NCBI RefSeq assembly: GCF_000165425.1
Contig: NW_001799000.1
Coordinates: forward strand, 62,001-126,000
Direction: 5' to 3'
Origin: Paramecium tetraurelia
Lineage: Eukaryota > Ciliophora > Oligohymenophorea > Peniculida > Parameciidae
DNA length: 64,000 nt
Shown here piece by piece: positions 37,101-48,701 of this stretch; within the stretch, counting starts at the first letter, position 1, and every line of letters starts with the position of its first letter. The position numbers and the translations under genes are program-made. Under the pieces are notes generated by a model, which was not told where the DNA came from, made no database searches, and worked only from the letters and a program-made list of their open reading frames with translations.

Positions 37101-39309
37101 GAAGTTAATTTAATAGAATCCAAATTATTAATATTAAGAATATAATTTAGAGGATGCTAAAAATAATGAAAAACAGAATTTAGGTGATGTAAATCCTAAT
37201 CAAAGTATTCGAAAATTAATGGACACAAGCAAATCTTTTGCTTAATAAAGGTTTTTTAATTTAGAAATCTAAGATTTGGATTAATCAAATAGTAAAATAA
37301 GTGATGCTATCTAAAACTAAATGAAAGATGTCAACCAAATGTATGATGTGGATCTTAATAAAATTGATAAAGAAATGAGAGAAAACATCAGACTTTAATT
37401 ATAGCTTGAACTTGATTAAAAAAATTAAGCCAATTAACAAATGGATGATGCTGCTTCTCAAGTTTCATCTCTAATAGGATTGAAAAAATCTCTATTTTAT
37501 AAAAAGTATGAACTTATAAATAGATTAATGGAAAGTAATTTAAGACCGAGTTCCTATAGATACTGCAATTTACTGCTATTTCTATCTTAAATAATAGTTA
37601 TTATCTTCTGCCTCATCATATTAACGAATCTTAACGATGATTTTAATAGATTTATTTAAGAAGTAGATATGCTCCTATTTAGCTATAGCTTTATGACTCC
37701 TTTTGATATATTCTTGTCTCTGAGGTTTGCAACTGTTTATTACTCTTTTGGGACGTTTGTAGGTGAAATTAAACCTTCTGAAAATATCTAATTTGGGAAT
37801 TGGTTAGCCAGCCATTTAGGCGAAGGTTACGACGTGATGAAGGGAAATTTCTTAGAACAATTTTCTAATCCATATATTTTAGAGTTTTTTACAGATGAAA
37901 ATTTTGATGTGCTCTTTATGAAAAAGAACTCTTCAGACATGGAATAGAAAACAATTTCCTTTAGAGAATCCTTAAATGTTTTATTACAATATCAATATTA
38001 ATTTAAGATTGCATATGAACAGAAAACTTCTTTGGTTTCTTAAGCGTTTTCAGCATATCCTTATGCAAACTATTTAAATCTGCACGATAAGTTTGATTTT
38101 TTGACAACGAATATCCTTGAATATACGAAAAATAGGACAGAAGCAGTTTAGCAGAATTGGACTTGGATTTGGATACCTTTTCTTATTATTGATTTTCTGT
38201 TAATTTTCGGTTGCTATCAATTTTATAAAAGCTATATGCAAATATATGAAAACTTTTTGAATCTATTTAAATATGCTGAAACTATTTGGATCAATAGAGA
38301 TATGGAGAGGTATAAAATTTTAATTAACATTTTAAATAAGAATTCTGATGTGATGTTCAAATATCAATTTGATTTAGAGCAAAAAGAAAAATATATGATG
38401 GCAGAGAGATATAAATTGGAAAATCAAGGACTTCATGAAAGTAAGAAGAAGAAAAGCTATAAAGATTATCATTAAATACCTACATTGATTGGATTGATTT
38501 GTCTCTCTGCTTTATTCTCAGTATTTTTTGTTTCATCTTTAATAATTCAAATGTAGACTAATGATTATCTTGATAGATATACTAATACAGCAGACATCTA
38601 TAAATATATTGGAGATCTATGTTTTCAAATACCAGGATTGTTTTCTTAGAGGTAATTCTTATATTGGTGGTTTTTATATTACCCAAATGATAATGATAAA
38701 CCTAGAATGACGACTCGACTCTTTGATGGAATCGAAAGTTGTAGGAAATTTGATACTACGATGCAATATTTTAATTAAGAAACCTACTTAACCACTGAAA
38801 CTTTTGTTGATTCTTTAAACAATTTAACTTAGAAACCGGTTTGCAACTTCTTTAACCAAACAATATAAGAGGATTACTCTTTTTACTGCAATCGATCATA
38901 TGAAGGAGCTTTGACAATGGGAATTACATAAGCTCTTATTTATATAGCAAATTCATTTACAACATTGTATGAATTAAACAATTTTACTTCCATAGTCAAA
39001 TACTATAAGTATGAAGCAGAGGGAATGTATATAATTGTTAAGGGATTGATTGAACTAGTAAGCTTATTAAAGGAGGCTTTACTTCAAGCCACAAGTTCGC
39101 ACATGGATTAAATTATAGGGTTAAGTGTATTTCTTTTAGTATTTTAAATTTTAATATTCCTTCTTCAATTTTTTATCTTGCATAGATATTACACACATGA
39201 ATACTAATTAGTGAGAAGATTTATGCTATTATTACCCTCCTCAACAGTCCTATTAGATGACAATTTTGAAAGAAATATTAGAGTATTTTACACATAATAT
39301 TAAATTTGA
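34111..39309 (+). CDS. TmcB/PAS-type multi-span membrane protein B (1,732 aa)
   Basis: A single 5.2-kb frame without required introns. The N-terminal 320 residues hold about eight membrane helices, including the LIRPDLLLIDN shared with protein A (FRPDLL). A Cys motif (CNDAGCYCNLIS) begins the cytosolic part. A helical region and a PAS-like module follow at about 630-910: YKTIDNLLPQAMLNEHHLLV, VAFFEEVSITNCYILVD. An acidic Asn/Gln-rich linker leads to four more helices at about 1150, 1350, 1457 and 1667. The start is uncertain: a second frame from ATG 33984 reads well across 34110-34240 and also ends in a hydrophobic stretch, but joining it needs a frame change I could not assign to an intron. 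Probably a membrane sensor or scaffold. Confidence 0.78.
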
Positions 39310-40147
39310 TTGAATGTATCAATATATTAAATAAATATTTATTAAATTGAATATTATTAATTTATACTAAAATTACATAAAATATTTTATTTTTAAATAA
39401 ACTTGGAAACAGTTCAAAATCATATGAATTATTCGTGACTATAGCTATGTTTAAATTTTAATACATATGTAATTCAATGATTGTTATTAAAATATACAGA
39501 GGATTGCATATTAGTTATATTTTCAATATATAAATAAATTTCACGATAATTCTATTTAAATGGGTTTTTAGATGTTCTTTTTATTAGACTTAACACATAC
39601 TAAAGGTTTCTATAAAAAGTATTTTGTTATGAGAACTTTAGTCTCTTGTTATTAATTAGGATTTGGAGTTTCTGGTTTTTATTATTAAATAATTCTAAAA
39701 TGGGATAGTTATAGAGACTTATTGATTTATCCATCCAAATTAGATTTTAATTTTCTTGAAGTTAGGTAAGTTGGAATTCTTTTTTTCTCTATCAGAAAAT
39801 GCTATGATTTTTCTAATCGTACGGGTAATTAAAATCGAAAAGGAGATATATGGATTTATTAATCCAAATAATTATCCATATGAGCTTTTGGATTTTAAAT
39901 AGATTTTCTTATTGCCTCAATAGTATTATAATTTATTTCAGTTTTGTGTTATTTTGAGATACTGAGTGAGCTATCCTTATACTTGGAAACAGATTTTTAT
40001 GAAGTTCGACAAATCTTTCTCGCTTTTTATACAAAATCATCAAAAATGCTAAATTCATTTGGTTTCGGTTTTAAGAATATTTTGCTTTAGTAGTCGTTGT
40101 TTAACATTTGATAAAAATAATATAAAATGATTTTAGCATAATAATGT
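39310..40147. other. Gap with unresolved short reading frames
   Basis: About 250 bp of pure AT-rich DNA, then plus-strand frames that look partly coding but that I cannot join. One runs from ATG 39560 (MGFQMFFLLDLTHTKGFY) with a possible intron 39766-39795 to a TGA at 39881. Another, in a different frame, contains IYGFINPNNYPYELLDF near 39845-39890 and ends about 39960. This could be a small gene with an intron I failed to place, or a gene relic. Nothing else is recognised. Confidence 0.3.
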
Positions 40148-40675
40148 TCACTTTTTAAAATAATAAAAGGTGTCTGGAGAGACAATTCCTTCCAAGAATC
40201 TAGTAATGTACTTTAAATGAGTTAATTTTGTGGATTCTGATCTCATCTATGAATGCATTACATAGGAATAAGCATATTTGGAATAGAACTCAAATGATAA
40301 TTCTGAGAATATTTTTTTGTAGATATCGTCATCAACAGTCCAAATCCGTTTAAATTGCTCAAAGTTTTCTAATTTTTAATTTGTAACCCACTTCTTGAAA
40401 TGAGGGACGCTACTTTCTGGAATGTATTGTTTTATTATTTTACAGGCTTGTTCATTATTCAAAATAAATCTATTTAGAGCATTACCAAAGTTTCTAAGGA
40501 GATTCTTTGTGTCCTCCTTTTTTTAATTTTCCTCTTTTGCCTTCTCGACCAATTATTAGAAAATGTTCAATGGCAACGTGATGGATTAGTCTTCAATCTT
40601 AATTTTCTTATTGATCGAAGGTTCGTCTTGTATTAATTTGTAAGGTCTAAAATTGGATATCTTATTAATCATCAT
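40148..40675 (-). CDS. Hypothetical protein (175 aa)
   Basis: An intronless frame of 176 codons starting with two Met codons (MMINKISNFRPYKLIQDE). It has a charged helical N-terminal half (LVEKAKEENQKKEDTKNLL), then a compact-looking globular half (QYIPESSVPHFKKWVTNQ, RIWTVDDDIYKKIFSEL). No family is recognised. Its start is 81 bp from the divergent long coiled-coil gene. Confidence 0.6.
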
Positions 40676-40756
40676 TGAGTTGAATATCCTTTAACTTAGT
40701 TTTTAATTCGATTCTTAATAAATATAATTTATTTACGAATAATCATAACAACTTAG

Positions 40757-43700
40757 ATGTAGTAGCAGTAAACATAATCTTAATTTTCTTAAGTTAATTT
40801 GCGTGTCCATGCTCATATTGTAAGAACAAGAAAGAGTAACAATAACCTTCTATCCATGATTGTAATTAGATTGAAAGAGAAAACGAAATGTTGAAAGCTG
40901 AAATTGCCAAGTTGCAATCTTTTGCTAACTCTAAAGGTAACACACAGGTTAATATATAACTATAGTTCCTGAATTCCAGCAATTGCTCAGAGACAATTAG
41001 TAGATGAAGAAAACTTTAGATCAAATGAATTAATAAATAAAAGAAGAAGAGGAAGAAATTTAGAGATAAAAGTAGGTTATAGACAGATTAAATTTTGATT
41101 TAGACAAATCAAAGAGAGATAATGAATAGTTACTTTAAGCTTTGAATGATATCAAACAAAGAGGATTGTCATAGGAACAATCTCTTTTGTAAGACAATCA
41201 GAGAATGAAATCTACAATTGATTCGCTGAATAATGATCTAAGAAGTTTGTAATAAGAAATTTATAGATTAAAATCAATTAACGATAAATCCAGATATATC
41301 TAAGATGAATCAAACCGTTATTAATAAGAGAATTAAGCCAATTTAGCAAGAATACGATAATTAGAGTTGTAGATAAGAGACTTGATGTCTAAGGAAGATA
41401 ACTATCAACTCCAAATCACAAGAGCAACTCAAGGAACAAATTCAGAAAATTAACTACTGAAGGATCAGATAGCTCAATTGAATTAATAATTGCTATTGAT
41501 GCAAAAACAATATTAAAAGCAATTGGACGAAGCAAGATTTGATCATGATAGATTGATTTCCGAATAAAAAAACACAATAAATGTCTAAATAAAGGATTAA
41601 TTGTTAAGAGACTAATAAAAGTGGATGGATGAAAGAGAGGCCTTGCTTCATGAAATTTAGTTATTGAAGTAACAGTTGGCATAGAATGAATTGCAAGTTA
41701 CTAGGAAAAGGTAGCTGTTGGAAGATGAAGCAAATAAGAATTAGCAGTTTGTTGTTGAATTGGAATAGGCAAACAATTAACTTTAGAATAAATTGAGAGA
41801 TCTGTAGATGCAATTGCAATAATCTGAGAAAGACAAAATGAGAACTGATTAATATGTGAGAAAAATCGATGAATTACAATTGTAAGTTGATTAATTACAA
41901 AGACAATTATATGATTTAACTAATAAATACAATAACTTATTGGGTCAATATGAATAGAAGAAGTATTAGGTTGATTAATTGAATGGGTAATTGAATTCCA
42001 ATTAGGATAATGAGAATTAAAAGATCATGAACATGGAAAGATAAATTAGAGAATTATAAGATCAATTGGCTGATATGTAAAGATTAAGATCATAACTGCA
42101 GTAAATGAATGAAAATTACGCAGCCCTGTAAATTACTTTTAGGAATTCCTAAAAGTAATTATCAGAAGCAGATGAGTTAAGACAGGAATTAGAGGCATTA
42201 CTATAAGATTTGGAATATTATAAACAATTAGATATGAAGAATAAGCAAGACTTAGATAAATATAAATAATAATTGATAATCATTGAAAACAAACAAAGTT
42301 AATAGGCTAATTATGAAGTTGAAAAATTAAGACAACAAAATCAATAATTGATTGATGAATTGAACGAACTAAAGAATAGAAATAAGTAATTAGAAGGAAA
42401 ACTTCAATCATAAATTGTTATTTTAAGCTAAGCTTAAAATGATTTATAAGCACATTAAGCATTGACTGAAAAATAATAATATGCTTTGAATGAGAGTAAC
42501 TAGTTAAGAGTTAAGATAAAAGAACTATTGGATTAAATTCAATATTTAGAAATGGAATTAAATAAAAGGGATTAGATAATTTAAGAATTACAAATAAATT
42601 TGGATTAATTTGGGAAATAAAGAGATTCATATATCTTGATAGAAAAGGAGAAGAAGGATTTTGAATATCGCATCATTCAATTAGAAAAATAATTAGCGGA
42701 ATTAACTATGTATAAAACACAATTTTTGGATCTATAAAGTAAATATAACAATTTTGGTTAAGAATATGAAAGTTTAAGAAAGGATTATGAAATATTAAGA
42801 TATAAATATGATGAAATTAACACATAATTTATATAATCTAAAAAGTAGATTAATATCTAAACGAATAGTGAATTGGAAGCATTGAAATCAGAGATGCAAA
42901 CATGGATTATTAAATGTAAAACTTATGAAAGTGAGATCACTTTTTTAAGATCTACTATCACTGATTATAAGGACATAGAGTAGGAATCAGATATGTTAAA
43001 GTAGGATTTAGAAACATGGTAAATTAAGTTCGCTGATGCAGATAGAGAAAGAATTTAATTAAGATAAAATATTTAAGAGTATGAGAAATTCAGATTCAGA
43101 ATTACAGAACTTGAAAGAGAGATATCAAATTCAAGACTAAAAATTGAAAATGCTGAAAAGGAAAGAGACAATCTAAGATAACAATTAATAGTTTTCTAAT
43201 AATAAAGAGTTTAGTATGATTAGATCAGGAAGGAGTATGATTCTCTAGGGTTCAAATTATAAGAATTAGAAAAGGAAAATCTGCAATTGCGCAACGAAAT
43301 TGAAGGTTTAAGACAATAATTGATTTCATTTTAGTAACTAAAATAATAAATAATATTTATTGAACAGGAGAAATCTTAACTATTATATAAAATTGAAGAA
43401 AGTGAAAAGGAAAAAAACTAATTAAGAATGTAGTATTAGAGTAGTCAAAGTAATTTTAGTGGTTATAAAATGTAAATGGATCAATTGAATTCTCAAATTA
43501 GTCAATATTAATCATAAGAGCTAGTAATGAAAAGAGAAATTGAGATGCTGATTAAGTAAATTGATGTTTTTAAGAAGGATCAATTCAACTTGTAGTAATA
43601 AATTTAGGAAAGTTAATTCAAATATTCTGAAATCATGAGAGAGTATGAAAATTTGTTGAACAAACAAAAAAGCATAGATGTGGATGCTTTGATGTATGAA

Positions 43701-44330
43701 ATATATGAATTGAAGAAGCAATTAGCTTCAAAAGACAAACAGTATGAATATGAGAGATAAGAAATTAATGAATAAAAGTATTAATTGGAGAAGAACGTGA
43801 AGATAAGGGTTGAACAAGAAATTAGAGTTTTAAATGAGAAATTTAACAGTGAATTAAATGAATTAAGAAGATAGATTTAAATTGAAAGATAAGATAAACT
43901 AAAAATAGAATCTGAAATGAAAAGTAGGTACGAATAAGTTGTCACAAAAGATTAACAAATTGAATTGTTGAGAAAAGAGCAATATCAGATGAGAGTGTAA
44001 TTGGAGTAAAGATTTAATGAATAGAAGTTATAATTTGAATAGGAGATTAGAATGAGATTAGAAAAGGAGTTGAGGATATCAATTGAATAAGAGATAAGAT
44101 ACTAGATAGAAAATGATTACAACTTTGAATCAAACATTTAAGACTATATCCTTTAGATTGACAAATGGAAATCTGTTTGCCAGATGAGAGATGAGGAGAT
44201 ATCTCATTTGAAAGGTTTGCAGTAAGCCTTTAAGGAGAAATTAAATTAATACACATCTGAAATTGAATCTCTAAAGACTTAATTAATGTTAGTGTAGGGA
44301 GATAGACGAACAGTATATTAAATAAAATGA
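40757..44330 (+). CDS. Long coiled-coil protein (about 1,168 aa)
   Basis: After a short head the whole protein is a Gln/Glu/Lys/Leu-rich coiled coil (typical segments: KLRDLQMQLQQSEKDKMR, ELEKENLQLRNEIEGLRQQ) with only brief breaks. Intron 40937-40965 is required. A further 38-nt intron at 40793-40830 is proposed so that the only available start, MQQQQTQSQFSQ, joins the body. That intron is longer than usual and ends ACAAG, so the first 30 residues are uncertain. The alternative start is the Met near 40888. Long proteins of this kind are usually cytoskeletal, centriolar or Golgi tethers. Nothing here decides between these. Confidence 0.7.
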
Positions 44331-44417
44331 TTTCATACAAATAATTTTATGAAGGAAATATTAGTAAGAATTTTAATATCCTAATTGTATATATATAAAT
44401 ATTTAAATATAATTAAA

Positions 44418-46191
44418 ATGATTGAGATTAAAGAAAAGGGAGTAACAAGTTTGGAATTAAGCAAGTGTTTGATAAAGCGTTTAAATTTTCATGATTGGAA
44501 AACTATAAGCAGGTTTGAATTATTCGGATATATTGAAAAATATTGATTATATACTTTATACTATAACATGTCAGGCGATTGTTTATAATAGGTAAAAACT
44601 CTCAACTTACGATTGGAAACATCTGAATACTCATGAGAAAGAGCTGCGCGTAGTTTGGTCTCCGAGTCAACCACCATCACCATCGAAAGCGATGTGTGAA
44701 TTTTCCTCTGGTGATTCTAGTCCTTGCGATGATGATCAATATTAAGCTAAAATAGAATTCATAGGTACAAAATTATCGATTCGTGAAATATGCAATTCTG
44801 TTCTCAATTCTAATTGCTATGAAATTCGGATTTTTGAACCTACAAAAACAGGAAAATATGAAAAGTTTATCTTTTTTATATCTACTTAGAATCCCACAGG
44901 AATGGTAAAATCAAAGAGATATCATACTTTTTAATTATGATCCAACCCTTGAAGTTTGTTAAGATAAACATTCCATAAAGAAGTATTTAAAAGAAAAGTA
45001 AGTTTATATAATTAAATATTATTATTAAATAGATTCAAAGAGTACCTATTTATCACAATTGAAGAAGTTCAAAAGATTTATTTGGCGGGAGAATAAGCAT
45101 ACATTATAAAAATAAATGAAGATAAATCCGCTCAATTCTTTTATTACAATATGAGTAAGAATCAACCAAAACACAAGAAATACATAGGGGAGAATTTTTA
45201 AGTATGCAGTAGGATTTTATCATTAAGGTGGGGATATTAAGAAAGATCAGAGACATATAAGTTTCATACAGAGTGATAATGAGATTCTTACCGATTTATT
45301 TCGTCAAAGAGAAAGTAGAGAGCATTATCTACGAAAGAAGATATGAAAAATATTAGATTGATTTTAGATAACTGAGAGTAGAAGAGTTATTTGAATGTAA
45401 TAACTAAACTCTATTTTTAGTTGAAGGATGCAAATATGGAATTATTTACTGTGATGATTTAAAATCTTCATAATAAATTGTTGATCTGCTGAATAAGTAA
45501 CATTAACACATTATAGATAAATAGGTATTTCTTTGAGAGGAAAATCTCTTAGCCAGAAATAATTGCAATCAATGAAGAGGGAAAAAGCATATCTTCAGTA
45601 TCTAATCGATAAGAATATTAAAATTTCTTTTAAATGAGTTACGATACGTAAAAAGTGATGAGATAAATATTGCAATAAGAAATTGATAAGGAGATCTAAG
45701 AGAAATAAGAGAGAATAGAAAAATAGGAAAAATTAGAAAAATTGGAAAAGCAGGAAAAATATGAAAAAGAAAAATAAGAAAAGGAGAAGGAGAAGGAGAA
45801 AGAAAAAGAGAAGGAAAAATAACATAGTGAAAAAAGTATCTTTAATAATAACGAAAGAAAAATACAATTAAGATATTATAATTAGCACTGTAGAACTTAA
45901 TAGTAGTAAATAGTTTGAACGATCAGAAAAATAAAATGAAAAAACAAATCATAGCCATCATTATTACAATAATAAATGTAATAAGTTTGCTTTTAATCTT
46001 GTAGATGAGAGTAGAAACAACATTAGAAGGTCTAGATCACAATCAAGGAGGAGAAGACACAGTTCAAGTGAAAGTTCTAAGTTAAAATATATAATTAATT
46101 ATATAACAGAAAATATTATGAAAGAAAGCATAGGTCGAATCGATATGAGACAAAAAGAAAATCGGGATGGGATAGCAAAACAAGGAAATGA
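44418..46191 (+). CDS. Unknown protein with Lys/Glu repeat and RS-type tail (525 aa)
   Basis: Eight exons (introns 44479-44509, 44865-44889, 44998-45032, 45202-45227, 45525-45552, 45836-45857, 46081-46109). The seven introns together give a spliced length divisible by three. The first 360 residues look globular, with SKLSTYDWKHLN-like, SIREICNSVLNSNCYEIR and FLVEGCKYGIIYCDDLK segments, but match no family I know. A run of alternating Lys and Glu at about 45690-45825 follows. The C-terminus is Arg/Ser-rich (RRSRSQSRRRRHSSSESS) and ends WDSKTRK, like RS domains of splicing-associated factors. Nuclear or RNA-processing roles are inferred from that tail only. Confidence 0.6.
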
Positions 46192-46734
46192 ATAAATTTT
46201 ACTGTAATTTTAAAACAACAAAACAAAAACTCAAAGGCATTTCAATAGAAAAATTATATTAAAAACTAAAAAGCTAAAATTTGAATCAAAACTCAAACTC
46301 AATTTAGGCTTCCTCTAAATATCAAACATATAACAATAAGCTAGGAAACCAGCTTATGTTAAATCAAAGAGAATAACAGTGAGATATCTATTCAGATCTA
46401 CACAGAAATATTTCTAGATTGAACAGTTTGTATATATTATTATCCAATATAGTAATCATAATTACTAATGTATCTTGAGTCTAAAAATTAAAAATAACAA
46501 CAAACAAGCTATATAAAGAGTGGTTCCTATATTTTATCTTAATAACTGATTATAACTATTTAATTATTTATTGAACTTTGTTTTCTATTTAATTTGATTC
46601 TCTATTTGATTCATCATTGGTTTTATGATTATAATTGGTTATTATTTACTGATTGCATGTAAATAAGTTTCGAAATAAATATTTATTTGTTTGAATATTT
46701 AAATTAATTATAGTTCACAAGATAAATATATTTT
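46192..46734. other. Tail-to-tail gap, no gene seen
   Basis: About 540 bp between the stop of the RS-tail gene and that of the MORN gene. One plus-strand frame stays open to about 46550 but has low-complexity Lys/Asn/Ile content and no start of its own, so I read it as chance openness. The minus strand gives nothing recognisable. Confidence 0.4.
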
Positions 46735-47786
46735 TCATGCATTACTATCTGAATCCCATTTAATTCTTTTACCCTAATACCATTCGCCAGCCTTTTCAAT
46801 TTCTCCATTTATATATACACCTTTGCCATGCTACTTTCCATTTTCCCATTCCCCTTCATACTTTCTACCATCACTCCATTAATATATTCCATAACCATGT
46901 TTTTGATCGTTAAAATAATGGCCCTCATATTTTCTTCCATCTGGCCATAAATAAATACCTCTTCCATGCATATTATTATTTTAAAATTCACCTTCATATC
47001 TTCTACCATCTGGCCATTAAAGAATTCCTCTACCATGTATTTTATTTTTATACCAATCTCCGTCGTAAACTTATCCATCTGCCCACTTATACCTCCCTTT
47101 TCCATGCTTCAATCCTTTTTAAAAAAACCCTTAAAACTATGATCCATCAGACCAAGTTTCTACACCATAACCATGTTGCTAATCACAAAACCATTATCCT
47201 TCATACTTTGGACCATTAAAATGCTGATAAATTCCATAACCATTAGCTGTATCATTTTCCCATTCTCCATCAAAAACATCACCATTTGCATGCTGAAATT
47301 TGCCTTTTCCATGAGCCTTATTGTATTTCCACATGCCCTCATACTTTGCTCCATCAGGCCAAATTTATATTCCATAACCATCTCTTGCCTTACCCTTCCA
47401 TTGTCCCGTATATATAGCTCCTCCTTTAAATCTTATAAGACATCTTTATACTTATGAGGTCCTCTATCTTCCTATGGAAATTCATCCTGATTCAAAGTAA
47501 CACCAGACGAAAAGAAAAACTCGTTAGCATCCACTCTAGAATTGTAACTATTCAAAGTTTCGCGTTTCTTGAGTCTCATTTATTTCAACTTTTTACGAAT
47601 TATATATCCTCTCCAATACGATTAAATAACGATAGCTTTTTTTATTTTTTTTTGATGTACAGAGGAAGAATCAGAAGTTGCTAAAGTCACATTATCCTAC
47701 TATCAAAATAAATTGATATTGCTTACAGTTTTAAGTACCTCATTTTTAGTATTGACGCATCTGCAATTAGTACATTGTGATCCCAT
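46735..47786 (-). CDS. N-myristoylated IQ-motif / MORN-repeat protein (334 aa)
   Basis: Introns 47700-47726 and 47432-47451. The start [10 protein letters not shown] has Gly2 for N-myristoylation and nearby Cys for palmitoylation, so membrane anchoring is likely. An IQ motif for calmodulin ([15 protein letters not shown]) lies at about residue 45. From about residue 110 nine to ten MORN repeats follow, such as [18 protein letters not shown] and [18 protein letters not shown]. They end in a half repeat ([15 protein letters not shown]). MORN arrays bind membranes or scaffold proteins at cortical and ciliary structures. Its start lies only 14 bp after the stop of the upstream gene on the same strand. 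Confidence 0.88.
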
Positions 47787-47800
47787 CAAGATTAGAATAT

Positions 47801-48628
47801 TCAAAAAAAATATAATAAAATATGTGATAATAAATAATTTTTAATTCCAATTTTATTATATCCATCAAATTCATTAGATGAAATCATAAAACCTCTACAT
47901 TCTAATCCCCATATTAATTATTTAAGTTCTTTTAAATTGTCAATAACCATTCTTTTTGAATAATTTCCAGTAAACTTGAAAACATTTCAGAAATCCTTTA
48001 ATACTTTCAAGAATTCAAATTTTTTAAGCAATTAATCAATTGCCTAAATTGAGATTTAATTATCCTGTTTTTTTAATCAAAATCACATAATTCTAAGCAA
48101 TTGGCCAAATTTATAAAAATTAAATAAATTATTCCTTAACATTAATAGCATTAGAACCATGCCCAATTAACCTCTCTATATAAATATAGATGATTCCTGA
48201 CTCCCGATATTTAATAAAACATCCATTAAATTTTGATTATTTCTGAAAATATATACCTTTGTAACCAAAGCATTCAAAATTTTATTAGCATGTATATATA
48301 TCAATGCGTAAATCTATTAATTATAATCCAATTTCTGATTCTTAAATATTTCGACTTTTTTAAGAATATGACAATGATGTCTTATATTTTTGAACCTTAA
48401 TTCTTAAATTTCCTTTATTGCTCATATGAATCATATATTATTATTACAACAAATAACTGTGTTTCTGCTTTGCAATTTACCAAAATTAGAAAGAATGAGG
48501 TTCTATATTCCTGTAGAATTTAATTTAATTGACAAAATTTAATGTTTCTCTTTATGAAGAAGAGAACTAAAACAACCATATGCAATTTTGATCAATTTCT
48601 TAAGTTTTATCCAGGGTTTATTTGCCAT
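47801..48628 (-). CDS. Hypothetical protein (250 aa), four exons
   Basis: Introns 48511-48533 (GTC donor), 48065-48086 (GTG donor) and 47975-48004. The last removes an in-frame TGA. The spliced frame starts MANKPWIKLKKLIKIAYG and contains QNFECFGYKGIYFQKQ, IKYRESGIIYIYIERLIG and LIWGLECRGFMISSNEF, then ends SHILLYFF. Sequence quality is good throughout, but no family is recognised. The unusual donors make the exon joins less certain than elsewhere, although total length and frame agree. It is divergent from the S11 peptidase gene. Confidence 0.55.
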
Positions 48629-48701
48629 TTTTGGTATGCTTAAAACTTAACAAACTTGTTAATGATTTTTGTTATCATAAATTAAATATTATTATATTTA
48701 A
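48629..48701. promoter_or_regulatory. 73-bp divergent intergenic region
   Basis: Separates the start of the 250-residue minus-strand gene from the start of the S11 peptidase. By position it must carry both promoters. No specific element is visible. Confidence 0.35.

Noticed and set aside
47105-47160. DNA-level tandem repeat or CRISPR-like array at the MORN repeats
   Set aside because: The periodicity of about 69 bp reflects 23-residue protein repeats with diverged DNA. There are no identical repeats or unique spacers.
46809-47684. Overlapping short frames on both strands in the MORN region
   Set aside because: They are out-of-frame shadows caused by the repeated MORN codons. The true frame is the minus-strand IQ-MORN gene.
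47975-48004. In-frame TGA in the 250-residue minus-strand gene, first read as Trp-to-stop
   Set aside because: The TGA lies inside a 30-nt GTA...CAAG intron with phase 0, so no stop or recoding is needed.
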